64,000 nt of DNA, taken from positions 7,239,501 through 7,303,500 of the forward strand of contig JAPFFF010000005.1 in assembly GCA_039105265.1 (NCBI GenBank). Direction: 5' to 3'. Of the stretch, positions 27,190 through 38,600 are shown one piece after another; the first letter of the stretch is position 1; the number at the start of each line of letters is the position of its first letter. The notes under the pieces were generated by a model, which did not search any database, was not told where the DNA came from, and saw only the letters and a list, made by a program, of their open reading frames with translations. Position numbers and translations under genes: made by a program. This stretch comes from Tritrichomonas musculus (lineage: Eukaryota > Parabasalia > Tritrichomonadida > Tritrichomonadidae).

Positions 27190-27633
27190 TCATTGTTCTC
27201 CATTCAAAACTGTAATAATTGAATTTATAGTTTCTTTAATTTGTTTTAATTCTTTTTTCATTTCTTCTTTAAATTCATTCAATTTATCTTTGATAGAATT
27301 TATTTCTTCTTTAACTTCTTTCAATTTATTTTGATAATATGATAAACCATCTTTGATAGAATTTATTTCAATATCTTTATTTTTCAAATTATTTTTAAAT
27401 TCATTCAATTCATCTTCATTTTCATTTTTATCTTTATCATCCCACTTTTTTAACATTAAAACACCTTTTATTTTTGTAATTCTATATCCTTCAATGAAAT
27501 ACATTTTGTTTAATTTGTGAGTAGTCATTAAATTCATCTCTTCTTTATTTTTTGTATAGAATGAATTGAATTCCTCTGGAGTATTAAAAACTTTTGAATA
27601 ATTTTTAATTGGTTCAATAATTTTAATTTCCAT
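27190..27633 (-). CDS. 147-residue protein with long C-terminal coiled coil
   Basis: The first 65 residues look like a small folded domain (MTTHKLNKMYFIEGYRITKIKGVLMLKKW, about 37-64, given in parts: KLNKMYFIEGYRI and GVLMLKKW). The rest is a regular Lys/Glu coiled coil with a repeated INSIKD element (about 95-140). It is convergent with the ATPase gene and divergent from the small membrane gene at 27676, with TTTTATTTTTTATTAAATG as leader. A fibre, trimeriser or scaffold role is possible. The family is not recognised. Confidence 0.65.
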   Translation of the reverse strand: MEIKIIEPIKNYSKVFNTPEEFNSFYTKNKEEMNLMTTHKLNKMYFIEGYRITKIKGVLMLKKWDDKDKNENEDELNEFKNNLKNKDIEINSIKDGLSYYQNKLKEVKEEINSIKDKLNEFKEEMKKELKQIKETINSIITVLNGEQ

Positions 27634-27675
27634 TTAATAAAAAATAAAATATATTATTTTATTTTAAAATAAAAA

Positions 27676-27822
27676 ATGTCATTAACTAATTTCTTATTAA
27701 GTAGTCTATTGATAATTGAATCATTGAATCTATTATTGAATTTAATAAAGACTTCAATATTTATACAAAATGAAACAATACCTCCAATTGATAAAGAAAT
27801 TGAAATGAAAATGTATTCTTAA
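27676..27822 (+). CDS. 48-residue hydrophobic membrane protein
   Basis: ATG at 27676, TAA ending at 27822. The first 32 residues are hydrophobic (MSLTNFLLSSLLIIESLNLL then LNLIKTSIFI), followed by a short acidic tail. It is probably a single-pass membrane or membrane-disrupting peptide. Its stop overlaps the stop of the convergent pVI-like gene by four bases. The shared AT-rich spacer with the divergent gene at 27633 has virion-class T-runs. Confidence 0.55.
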   Translation: MSLTNFLLSSLLIIESLNLLLNLIKTSIFIQNETIPPIDKEIEMKMYS

Positions 27823-28085
27823 CCACCTTTTATCTGAAGACCTTTCAAATTTTCTTGAGGACTTCTTGAGTACCATTTATGAATATTATTACCAACATTT
27901 TCCATTGTTTGACCAAATTTTTGAAGTCCTTGACCCCATTTTGAATTTTTATTAGAAATTGATGAACCTAAATCTTCAACAACTGGTGCAACTTTTTTTG
28001 CAATAAATTGAGCAGCTGAATCAATTATTGGTAAAGCCGTTTTTGCAAATTTACTAATCATTTTAAAGAAATGACCGAAACCCAT
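27819..28085 (-). CDS. 88-residue amphipathic protein, possible pVI-like virion protein
   Basis: Begins MGFGHFFKMISKFAKTALPI. Two amphipathic helices (about 4-32 and 55-72; WGQGLQKFGQTMENVG) are joined by a polar linker, with a basic Arg/Ser and Gly-rich end. The style and the position beside the capsid genes recall adenovirus protein VI and Polinton counterparts that coat the capsid interior and break membranes. The MxFGxx start is shared with 11858-12109 and 11655-11822. The family assignment is inference from sequence character. Confidence 0.55.
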   Translation of the reverse strand: MGFGHFFKMISKFAKTALPIIDSAAQFIAKKVAPVVEDLGSSISNKNSKWGQGLQKFGQTMENVGNNIHKWYSRSPQENLKGLQIKGG

Positions 28086-28141
28086 TTTTTTTAAGAGAGA
28101 AAAAAAATTTCTTTCTTTTTTTAATCTTTAATTAAAAAAAA

Positions 28142-29968
28142 ATGAGTTTTTCAAACGCTATCATAAAAAATTTAAATAAAGAAGGTGATATATTAAATTA
28201 TTTCAATAATACTTTAAGAAATTATATTTCAAAAAATGGAGGGGATAATACTTTTTCAATGATTACAGAAGATTTTCATGTTCAAGACCCACCAATGAAT
28301 GTTGGTTTGAAAACAAAAATTAAATTAACAAATCCAACTCATTCAATTAGTCAAATTGAAAAAGGTTTTATAAATATCACTTTAGATTTAATTTTATCAT
28401 TGAATTATTTGCATTCAATCAAAGGAAAAATTAATGACCCAAATGAATTTTATCAAATATTTGTAGGTTTTAAGAATGCTGTTGAATTCTTTTCAGAAAT
28501 TCGATTTTATATTGATGAACAATTAATTGATTATGCTCAAAATGATGCAATTAGAGAATCATTTGCTTATAATTCAATTAGACCAAAAAATGTTAAGAAA
28601 AATTCAATAAATTCACATTCTTTATGGGAAGATGTTCAGAATTTTTCATCAAATGTTTGTGGAGTTTATGTTCCATTAGTTGAATTAATTAATTCAAAGA
28701 AAGTTAAAGTTCAATTAGAATTAATAATTCCATTTACTGACCAATTAGCAATTCATTCTTGGCAATTGTATCCAAATAGAATTTTGGGAGAAATTGAAGA
28801 AGAAGTTAAAACGTCATTAGATGCTTTAGTTTGGTGTTTTGTTTCACCTAAGAATGTTTGTGAGAAAAAAAGAAAATTATGTTTAATTAATGATTGGGAA
28901 AATATGATTGAATTTCCTGATTTTATTCCATTTACTCAACATTTTACTCAAATTGGTAATTATGCAAAAATTATTCGTTCAATTGAAGAAATTTCAAAAC
29001 CACATCAAGGAGAAGATGAATTGTCTTGGAATAAAAATTATGATAATTATATAACATCAAAATTAGGTCCACTCAAATATTCTGATGTAAAACAAAATCA
29101 TTATAATTATTGGCAAGTTGGTTTTGCTAAATTAAATTGTGAAGGAGGTAGGATTCAAATAGCTCGTTCAAATTGTTGTGGTTTTGGATTGAAAAATGAT
29201 GTTGAACAAAATTTAATGTCAACTTTTGAAGAACCTTTAATAATTCCAACTCAAGAAATTAAAAGAATTGTATTTGACCAAAGAGCTGAAAAAAATGGTT
29301 TTACTCATTTGGCAAAAACTTTACCTTTGAATAATGTTTCAAAGATTTCAATGATGTTTCCAAGACATTCAAATGATTGTACAGTTTTTCAAAATATAAT
29401 GTATGAAAATTGTCAATTATTTGTTGGTCAAAGATTATATCCAGACACAATGTTTGAAACAACTTGGGACGGTAGATTTTTAAATTATCAATTAATGTCA
29501 AATCAATTAGATGGACCAATTGAAGCAACAGATGAATTTATTAATTCAATTTGTTTACCATTGAATGATTCAAAAAGAATATTTTCAGAAACAAATGACC
29601 CAAATACTGATAAACCCCCTGCTGGAGATAGATTAAATACAATCACAGATAATACAAGTTTTCAAATGAATTTTCAAATTGAAAGAGGAAATTGTGGTTA
29701 TACTTTTGATGGTATTCAATCAAATGAAAATCCAATAATTATTCAATTTAAAGGACAACCAAGATTTCAAGGTGAAGATGATTCATATTATTATCCAGAA
29801 ATCAAAGAAAAAGTTGACCATCAAAATGTTAAATTTGATATTGAAATAAATGAAGATATTCATCCACCTCCTCCAGAAATGTGGTTATCTCAAACAACTT
29901 ATTGGGTTTGGTCAATTCAAGATGGTGTCAAATATTATCAATATGGAATTCCAAGTGGTTATAATTAA
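28142..29968 (+). CDS. Major capsid protein, paralogue 1 (double jelly-roll type)
   Basis: A 608-residue protein of Maverick major-capsid size. It shares long identical or near-identical blocks with the next gene: ISQIEKGFIN (about 75-85), NRILGEIEEEVKTSL (about 215-230), DCTVFQNIMYENCQLFV (about 415-430), LDGPIEAT, and a C-terminal SQTTYWVWSIQDGVKYY. Beta-rich sequence without signal peptide or membrane segment fits a double jelly-roll capsomer protein; fold assignment rests on size, context and resemblance to Polinton capsid proteins. The leader is a T-run type with no TCACTTCA. The two copies differ most in the middle (about 235-330), which would map to capsid surface loops. Confidence 0.85.
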   Translation: MSFSNAIIKNLNKEGDILNYFNNTLRNYISKNGGDNTFSMITEDFHVQDPPMNVGLKTKIKLTNPTHSISQIEKGFINITLDLILSLNYLHSIKGKINDPNEFYQIFVGFKNAVEFFSEIRFYIDEQLIDYAQNDAIRESFAYNSIRPKNVKKNSINSHSLWEDVQNFSSNVCGVYVPLVELINSKKVKVQLELIIPFTDQLAIHSWQLYPNRILGEIEEEVKTSLDALVWCFVSPKNVCEKKRKLCLINDWENMIEFPDFIPFTQHFTQIGNYAKIIRSIEEISKPHQGEDELSWNKNYDNYITSKLGPLKYSDVKQNHYNYWQVGFAKLNCEGGRIQIARSNCCGFGLKNDVEQNLMSTFEEPLIIPTQEIKRIVFDQRAEKNGFTHLAKTLPLNNVSKISMMFPRHSNDCTVFQNIMYENCQLFVGQRLYPDTMFETTWDGRFLNYQLMSNQLDGPIEATDEFINSICLPLNDSKRIFSETNDPNTDKPPAGDRLNTITDNTSFQMNFQIERGNCGYTFDGIQSNENPIIIQFKGQPRFQGEDDSYYYPEIKEKVDHQNVKFDIEINEDIHPPPPEMWLSQTTYWVWSIQDGVKYYQYGIPSGYN

Positions 29969-30023
29969 AAAAGGTTTTTAAAAATAATTTTTTATTTTTT
30001 TTCTTCTATTTAAAAAAAATTAA

Positions 30024-31904
30024 ATGACATTCCAAAACGTTCAATTGAAAAATTCAGGTAATGATGAAGGTGATATTTTGAATTTCTTTGATAATGAATT
30101 ACGTTCATTAGTTCAGAAAAATGGTGGAGACCATACATTTTCATTTGTTTGTGAAGAATTCAGAGATAAAGACCCTCCAATGGCTTTAGGTTTGAAAACA
30201 AAAATGAGATTAACTCATTCTGCTCATACAATTAGTCAAATTGAAAAAGGTTTTATTAATATGAAAATTGAATTTAGAGTTAAATTTGATAAACCAATTG
30301 AGGAAACTGCATTTGTGAAAGATTATAACGATTTAAATCAAATTTTCATTGGATTTAAAGATGCTGTTGAATTATTCTCTGAAATTAGATTTTTCATTGA
30401 TGGTCAATTAGTTGATTATGCTCAAACTGAAGCAATTCGAGAATCTTATGCATACAATGTCATCAGACCAAGAGATGTAAAGAAATCTGCACCTCACGCA
30501 CATAGTTTGTGGGAAGATGTTTCAAATTATATGCCAAATGTTTGTGGAGTTTATGTACCTTTATCAAAATTCCAAGGAGGAAAATCCGTTAAAGTTCAAT
30601 TTGAATTAGTTATTCCATTCACTGACCAATTAGTTTTACAAGCTTGGAGATTGTATCCAAATAGAATTTTGGGAGAAATTGAAGAAGAAGTTAAAACGTC
30701 ATTAGAAGCTTTAGTTTGGTGTCAAGTTCCTCCAAAAGCAATTGCAGACGTTCAAAAATTCTGGGGATGTGATTTGACTGAAGAAGTCAAAAAGCAAGAC
30801 GATATAGAGCAACAAGCACTCAATGTTGATGGTGATGCTGATTACACAGAAAAAGACCCCACAAAAATTCCAACGGTTCATGATGCTCCTCCTTTTGTAC
30901 CAATCACAACCAATTTCACTCAACTTGGAAATCCTTCTCAAATTGTTGTAAGTGTTAAAGATTCTAACGGTGTTGAAGATTTGAGAGATAGACCGTTAGA
31001 TAAAGTTCTTGGTTCTGGTGATTTTTTAACAGATAAATTAACGGTTTGGTCTTGTGAAGAAAGAACGTTATCAGTTGTTGCAAATTCAGGTCATATTTCA
31101 ATGGCACGTACAAATTGTGCTGGTTTTGGTATCACACAAGAAGTAATTGAAGGTTTGATGTCATCTTTAGAAAATCCAATTATTATTCCTGCTCAAGAAT
31201 TGACAAGACATATATTTGAAAATTCACCTTCAGCAAATGGTTTCTCAACTTTATCAAAATCAATTCCTTTACATAATGCTACAAATATTACAATGATGTT
31301 TCCAAGAAGTACGTTAGATTGTACAGTTTTTCAGAACATTATGTATGAAAAATGTCAATTATTTGTTAATAAGAAATTGTATCCAGATATGGAATTTGAA
31401 GACACATTTGGAGGTAGATTTGTTCAATATCAATTGATGGCAAATGAATTAGATGGTCCAATTGAAGCAACAGAAGAATATATGAGGTCAATTGATACAC
31501 CTTTAAATGATGCTTTTCATAGATTCTATCAAGATGGTGAAGGAAATGGAGATTTGAAACCAAGAGGTCAAAGAAGAAGGTGGATTGGTACTGATAATAC
31601 TAATTTTGGTATCAATTTTCAATTGGAAAGAGGGAATGCAGGTTATGTATTTGATGGAATTGATACAGGTACTCATTCAATTACTGTTCAATTCAAAGGA
31701 AGCCCAATTTATTCAAATGAATTAGATTCTTATTATAATCCAAGATTGGCATCAAATTATGATGGTAAAAAATTGACTTGGGATTTGAAAAATCATCATC
31801 CACCTGCTCCAGAAATGTGGATTTGTTCAGATACCTATTGGACTTGGTCAATTCAAGATGGTGTCAAATATTATCATTTAGGTATTCCAGAAGGATACAA
31901 TTAA
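30024..31904 (+). CDS. Major capsid protein, paralogue 2 (double jelly-roll type)
   Basis: A 626-residue paralogue of the preceding gene, 55 bp downstream in the same orientation. It keeps the shared blocks (SQIEKGFINMKIEF, NRILGEIEEEVKTSLEALVW, DCTVFQNIMYEKCQLFV, LDGPIEATEEYM, YWTWSIQDGVKYYHLGIPEG) but has a longer, more acidic insertion at about 240-300. Its codon use is slightly richer in GC in that insertion. Either both build the capsid as different capsomers, or one is used in vertices or as an alternative shell. The leader is TTTTTTATTTTTTTTC-type, the virion class. Confidence 0.85.
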   Translation: MTFQNVQLKNSGNDEGDILNFFDNELRSLVQKNGGDHTFSFVCEEFRDKDPPMALGLKTKMRLTHSAHTISQIEKGFINMKIEFRVKFDKPIEETAFVKDYNDLNQIFIGFKDAVELFSEIRFFIDGQLVDYAQTEAIRESYAYNVIRPRDVKKSAPHAHSLWEDVSNYMPNVCGVYVPLSKFQGGKSVKVQFELVIPFTDQLVLQAWRLYPNRILGEIEEEVKTSLEALVWCQVPPKAIADVQKFWGCDLTEEVKKQDDIEQQALNVDGDADYTEKDPTKIPTVHDAPPFVPITTNFTQLGNPSQIVVSVKDSNGVEDLRDRPLDKVLGSGDFLTDKLTVWSCEERTLSVVANSGHISMARTNCAGFGITQEVIEGLMSSLENPIIIPAQELTRHIFENSPSANGFSTLSKSIPLHNATNITMMFPRSTLDCTVFQNIMYEKCQLFVNKKLYPDMEFEDTFGGRFVQYQLMANELDGPIEATEEYMRSIDTPLNDAFHRFYQDGEGNGDLKPRGQRRRWIGTDNTNFGINFQLERGNAGYVFDGIDTGTHSITVQFKGSPIYSNELDSYYNPRLASNYDGKKLTWDLKNHHPPAPEMWICSDTYWTWSIQDGVKYYHLGIPEGYN

Positions 31905-31940
31905 AAAAAAAATTGAGTATTTTTTTATTGAATATTTAAA

Positions 31941-32546
31941 ATGACTAGACCAGTTGTCAATTTTACTCAACCAATTGAATATTATGAACCACCTACTAGA
32001 AAAACTTATTATCCAATTAGAGGTTGGAAAACGTTAGAAGAAATTCAAACTTTTTGGGGAAATAAAATTGAATTATTTCATCCACATTTCAATCCTGAAT
32101 TAATTGATTTTAAAGTCATCACAAATCTTGATGATTTAACTCCAGAAGAAATGAAAAAGTTAAATAATTTAAGAGTATTAGTTGATTATTATAATAATAA
32201 TTATCCTAAGAAAACTTTTCAATATGATTTGAATACTAAGAAATTTAAATTTAATTTTCCAAGTGCTTTTATTCAATCTAAACGTCAAAAATATGTTGTT
32301 TTTCAATATTGTAGAGCAACTTGTGATGGTTATATTGATGGAGAAACTGAAATTCATTGTGATTTTATACCAAGAGATGATTTTTGTGATGGATTGATTT
32401 GGTATGCAAATGTTGTTCCACCAGATGATAATAGAAAATATGAAATGATAAATACAAAAACTCATTTTCATATTTGGTTCACAAATGCAATTGGTCAAGT
32501 TATTTGTCCAGACAATTTTGTATTATTCTTGAAATTGATTTACTAA
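31941..32546 (+). CDS. Penton-like minor capsid protein
   Basis: A 201-residue protein immediately after the capsid genes, the usual place of the Polinton penton (single jelly-roll) gene. It begins MTRPVVNFTQPIEYYEPPTR, has a helical insertion (about 60-85) and then beta-strand-rich sequence (FKFNFPSAFIQ; YVVFQYCRATCDGYIDG) ending FHIWFTNAIGQVI then FVLFLKLIY, typical of jelly-roll ends. Size, position and beta content support the call, but no diagnostic motif exists for pentons. The leader is TTTTTTTATTGAATATTTAAA, one of the best virion-class examples. Confidence 0.65.
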   Translation: MTRPVVNFTQPIEYYEPPTRKTYYPIRGWKTLEEIQTFWGNKIELFHPHFNPELIDFKVITNLDDLTPEEMKKLNNLRVLVDYYNNNYPKKTFQYDLNTKKFKFNFPSAFIQSKRQKYVVFQYCRATCDGYIDGETEIHCDFIPRDDFCDGLIWYANVVPPDDNRKYEMINTKTHFHIWFTNAIGQVICPDNFVLFLKLIY

Positions 32547-32645
32547 AAAGAACATTTTTTTATTTTTGTATTCAAATGACAGGTATCATTACTAAAGAAA
32601 ATGCCACAAATTATGCTTTTTATAATACATCAATTTTAGGAGGAG

Positions 32646-35600
32646 GTGGGTGGTGGTTCAAGTGGTGGTGATAGTTCAATAAATGGAAATATTGTTTGTA
32701 ATTCAATTTCAATTGATGAAGTTGCTAGATTTGATAAAACAAAACAATTAAAAGCTAGAATATTATCAGATTTGTATTGTGATAGCAATATTTTTATGAA
32801 AAATCCAGAATTTGATGAAACAAAAGAAGAATCAGAAGAAAATCCAAAATACTATTCAATTAATAATTTCACTAATAATATGAATGATTATGTTCAATAT
32901 ATTCATGATTTAAAAGAAAAGATTGAAATAACTGACAATAAAGAAGTATTATTGAATAAAAATATTCAAATTAATTCACCAGATGAAAAAACAATGAAAA
33001 ATTGTTCATTAGATGAAGTTTCTAAACAACTTTCAATTTTGAAAACAATTAATGGTTTCAAAGATAATTTTGAAAGATATTTTGAATTTAAATCAGGTGA
33101 TTGTTATGTTAAACAACCATTATCATTTATCGGCAATTATTTCAGTGAAACAAAATATTGGACAACAAATAAAATTTGTTCTGTTTTGAGTGCAATTATT
33201 GATGAAAATTATAAAGAATTGAATAGAATTTATACACAAAGACAAAATTATTTAGACCGTAAAACAATTCCCAAAGAAACAAGAGATATTGAATTATTAG
33301 CTGATGATGAAGATGAGGTACCAAAATTGTTTAATGATTTTTATGAAAATGATTATTATTTAAATGAATTGATAACAAGTGCTTCTGAAGTTATTCAATA
33401 TTTAGGTAAGAATTCAATTTTAAGTGAAGCTTTAAAAAGTAAGATTTCAAAAACTCCAATGAATTGGATGATTTTATATTCAATTGGTTATTCAACTTGG
33501 TATGAAAAATTTTCTTTAACAAAAATTGAAGAGAATAAATTATTATTTGAAATACCAGAAACTTATCAATACTCAAGATTTTTAATTTATGTTTTCGATT
33601 CAGAATTACATAGAATTGAAGATGATATTAGTCATGTTCAATATATCTTTGAAATATCAAAACTTGATAATAATTCTTATGAATTTCATTCAAATATTAA
33701 TGCAATTATTATTGAAACAGAAGAAAATAATTTTAAAGTTAGAATTGAAAGTGATTCATTTCAAAATGAAATTAATGATTTAACTAGTAGATGTCAAATG
33801 TATTATACTTATGAAAATGATTCCACTTTTTCTGAATATTTTTCACAATTTTTTGATTCTAAATTTACTTTTCAAAAAGGTTTTCCAAAATATGATATTA
33901 AAAATTCAAATATAACTTATGAAACAAAAAGTTTTCATGAAAAAAGTATTAGAGTTTTACAAATTGAATTTCTTCCAGAATTAAAATCAAAATTAATTGA
34001 ATGGGATTCAAATGAAAGATTAGATTTATTTAAAATTACTTTTCGTAAAAACTTTTTCATTGATGTTGATGGAAATATTTTGAAAGAATTTGTATTATAT
34101 ATGGAAAATAAGGCATTAAGAAATCCTTATTTAATGAAAACAGATAATGGAGTTGTTGTTTCTTATGACCAAAAAATGAATATAGATGATGTACCAAATA
34201 TTTCACTAGATAAATCATTTAAAATTGATTTGTTAGATTTATATTTAAGAGGTGAATTATCAATTCAATATTTATTATCTGAAGATTCAGTTGTTTCAAA
34301 ATATCCAACAATCAAATGTGATATTATTGAAGCCGATAACGCATTGAAATTACATAAATCAGATAATTTATATTTATATAAGCCAGATATAATTACAGAA
34401 GATAATGAATATTATAAAATGGTTTTCAAAATTCCTTCAGATTATGATTTACCTGATTTCTTCAATTTTGAATTTAAAGAATTTTGTTTTCAAAATAAAT
34501 GGTATTTAAGATGGAATTCAATTGAAAATCAATGGGAAGGTTATAATTGTTTAGGTAAATTGACTGGAAATATAATTTCAAAATTACAGAAAAATAATTC
34601 AAAACAAAATTCTGATGGTGCTCATGGTAGTTTCATTTTAATGAAAGATTGTGAATCAAATAGAAATTTGATTCCAAATAATGATAAAGGAATTTTTATG
34701 GATTTCATTGAAAATAGTTCAATTAAAACAAAAATTTGGTTTTCAAATAAAAAAGATGAATCAGAAGATGGTGATTTATATGATATTAAATGGGAATTTG
34801 ATAAAAAATTGAATGGAGAAAGTTGTGAAGGTTATGATTTATTAAATTGTTATTTCTCTTTTGGAAATTTATCAAGTGGAAAATTTAATTATTTAAATTT
34901 AGCAAAAGTTGAATTAATTATTACTTTAAATGGTTCACAAACTTCAAATACTTTAACTTTTACACCAAATGGATATAGAAGAACAACTAAAAATGATAGA
35001 GCCTATATTGAATTAAGACCTCAATATGATTGTATTGAACAAGTTGCTTTTACTAGGTATGATTCAAAAATTGAAAAAGGGAATAAAAATATTGAATTAT
35101 ATTTAAAGAAAAATTTGGTTCAACCAATCGAAGAATTAGATTGGGATTCAAATACAAATCCATTTCAATATATTATTCAAAATCAATTCTATGAAATTTC
35201 ACCAAGACCTGATGCTGCAACAACTTTATATACAGATTATAACATCACTAGTTCAAAAATAATAACAGCCGATAACATAACAACAATGAGAAGTGATTTA
35301 AATATGGTTTCAAATAATGTTGATGTTATGACTTTTGATATGGATAAAGTTAAGAAAGATGTTGATATATTGAATTATGAAATGGCAATTCAACAAGCAA
35401 AAACACAATATATTGAAAGTTCTTTAAATTCAATGATGATTCGAAGTAAAATCAATTTAGCTTTCAGTATTCCTTCAATGATTTTGGGAGCAGCAAGTTT
35501 ATGTATGAGTCCAACAGTTATGGATTTTGGTCAACGTCTAATTGATAGAATATTTCATGTTGATGTTTCATCAGAGGCAGAAATGTCAGACCAATTCACT

Positions 35601-38600
35601 GCTGATACAAATGATGAATTCACTGATACAAATGATGGAACAATTTGGCTAAAAAATGGAATAAATACTGGTGAAACTGTTTGGAGACCAGGACGACCAA
35701 ATCCATCAGACCCTTTTACTGATGATTCAGATGTTTCAACTTTTTCTGTTAGAAGCGGACCTGTTAAATTAACAAAAGATGAATATACAATTGAAGATGC
35801 TGGTTATTTTGTAAGAGGAATTAGTCAAAAACAGTATTCAAATTATATGAATGATTTGAAAACTTATTGTACATATTCAGAAGATTTGAAAAACGAAAAT
35901 TCAATTATGGCAAATATTATTCAAATAAATAAAAATATTTTGAAATATTTCCCAAATTTACAAAATATTGATGAATTTTGGACAAATAATTATTCTGAAA
36001 ATACATTAACAAATAATTTGACACCTTTAATTGAATGGTGTAATTCAAATAATAATATGTTTCTTGATGAATCAAAATTTTTAGGAAATTGGGATAATCC
36101 AAATCAAGCAATTTCATCAGTTTATACAGTTATTGAACTTATTGAAGAAGCTAGAAATTCATTGAAATTACCATTCAAAATGTTAGCTTATCAAATATTA
36201 GAAAATACAAATGATTTTGTTAAAAATTCAGAAATAGATTCAATTATTTCAAATAAAATAACAGAAATTCAACCGTCTAGTGAATCAAATTTCACAATTC
36301 AATCAGGTTTTCCAAATATTGAAATTACAAATGATAAAGTTAAACCATTAACTCGAGCTTTGAATGGAATTGAATGTAATTTATTAAAAATTACAATTGA
36401 CCCAACAAGATTTTTATCAGAAAATTTAGATATCTTCAAAATTATTTTAAGAAAAGATGTAATTTTCGATTCAAAAGGTCGATATATTAAAGAATTCAAA
36501 ATTTATTCTGCTAATAGAAAAATTCATTGTCCAATTGTAATTTTTGATGAAGAAAATAAATGTTGTATAATTGAAGATGAAAAAACAATTCAAACAAGAA
36601 GTGTTGGAAATGAAGAAATTGAAGAAAATGAATTTTATATTGCTTTTGATAAGAAAATTTCAATTGTTCCTTATGAATTATGGTTGAAAGGTGATTTAAG
36701 TATTATGAATTTATTTAAACAAACAGCTTTAGTTTCAAATCAACCAGTCATTAAATGTGATATAATTGAAGCTGAAAATGCATTGAAATTACATAAATCA
36801 GATGTTCATTATTTCTATAAACCTTCAATTATTTCAGAAGATGATGATTATTATAAAATGATATTTGAAATCCCTTCAACTTATTCGATTCCTTTGAATT
36901 TAACTTTTTCTTTCAAAGAATATTGTTTTGGTAATCAATGGTCTTTAACTTGGGATGGAACAAAATGGAATGGAAATAATATTCAAGCTAGAATGGTTGG
37001 AAAAGTTGTTAATAAATTGAATCGAACAAAAATGTCAGAAAGTTCAAGACCAGCAAATTCAGTTTTTGTAATGATAAAGAAAACACCAGCAAATGAAAAA
37101 TTAATTCCAAAAAGTGAGTCATTACCAGAAAGTTTAATTCATGGACTTTTTCAAAATACATCTAAAAAATTTGAATTAATTAAGAAAGATGGAACAAAAA
37201 TTGAACCAAAAAGTTTATATTGGTTTCTTGATGCTTCAGAAATAATTAAAGATGAAAGATATCCAGATTATTCAATTGGTAAACTAAATATAATTTGTGA
37301 TGATTATTCAAATAATAATTTCAAAATTGAAGAGATTGATGAAATCCATTTATATATTGAAACACCTGGTTATCCACAATTTACTGTTGCTTATACATTT
37401 AAAGCAAATGGTGTTTTTGTTAATTCAGTCAATAAAAAAGGACATTTTGGTCTCATTCCTCTGAAAGATACAATTGAAAGCCTTGAATTACATTTAGAAG
37501 ATAGTTTAATTAATGAAAATAACAGAAATATTGAATTATATCTCAGAAAAGATTTTACAAATCCAATTGAAGAAATTAATTGGGATTCAAAAACAAATGC
37601 ATTCAAATATATAATTGACCAACAATTCTATGATGTTAGTCCAAATCCAAATGCTGCAACAACTTTGTATACTGATTTCAATATAACTAGTTCAAAAATA
37701 ATTACAGCAGATAACATAACAACAATGAGAAGTGATTTGAATGTTTTAACAAATAATTTTGATGTTGTTTCATATGATGTTCAAGCAATTTCAAATAAAG
37801 TTGATGTATTAAATTCAGAAATGGTTGCCATCAATTTGAAAACATCATCTTTAGAATATGATGAAGAAAATACAAGAATGATTTCTTATGTTGCTTTAGC
37901 TTTTGGAATTGCAGGGACAGTTGGTAGTGCAATTTCAATTGGAATGCAAATTAACCCAAATTGTATAAAATTCCCAACAAAAACTTTGTCAAATACAACA
38001 AAAAGTGGTGGAATTTTACAAAGAATTGGTACAAAATTAGAAAGCTTCGGAAAAAATTTCAAAACTTGGTGGAGAAGTATATTTAAAAATGGTCCATATG
38101 AAATTGAATTAGAAGAAATTATGTTAGCAAGAGGTAATCAAAAAGTTGATTTAACTCCTTTAATTGAATGGTGTGAAAAAGAATATGAACCTTTACCTGA
38201 TGAAACTATGGAAGATGATTTTGATGACCCTGAAAAAGCTGTTTTATCAATTAGAGCAACAGAAGAATTATGTAATCAATTTAGAGACAGTTTAAAGAAA
38301 CCATTCAAATTATTAGCTTCAAAAATTGAAGAAATTGATAATAATGATTATATTAAGAAAAGTGATTTAATTAGAAGTGATACAATTGATATCATAACTC
38401 ATTATCAAGATGAACAAGCTGCGGTTTTATTTCAAGCAGAAGATGAATTAATAAATGGTATTTGTGTATTTAAATTATTTACCTCTGAAGGTCAAAAACA
38501 ATTATATTTCAAAATTGAAGAAGGTGAAATAATTGAATATAAAGGTGTTGATACAACAACAACAATAGATGATATTACAATTGAAGGTAAAGAAAAATCA

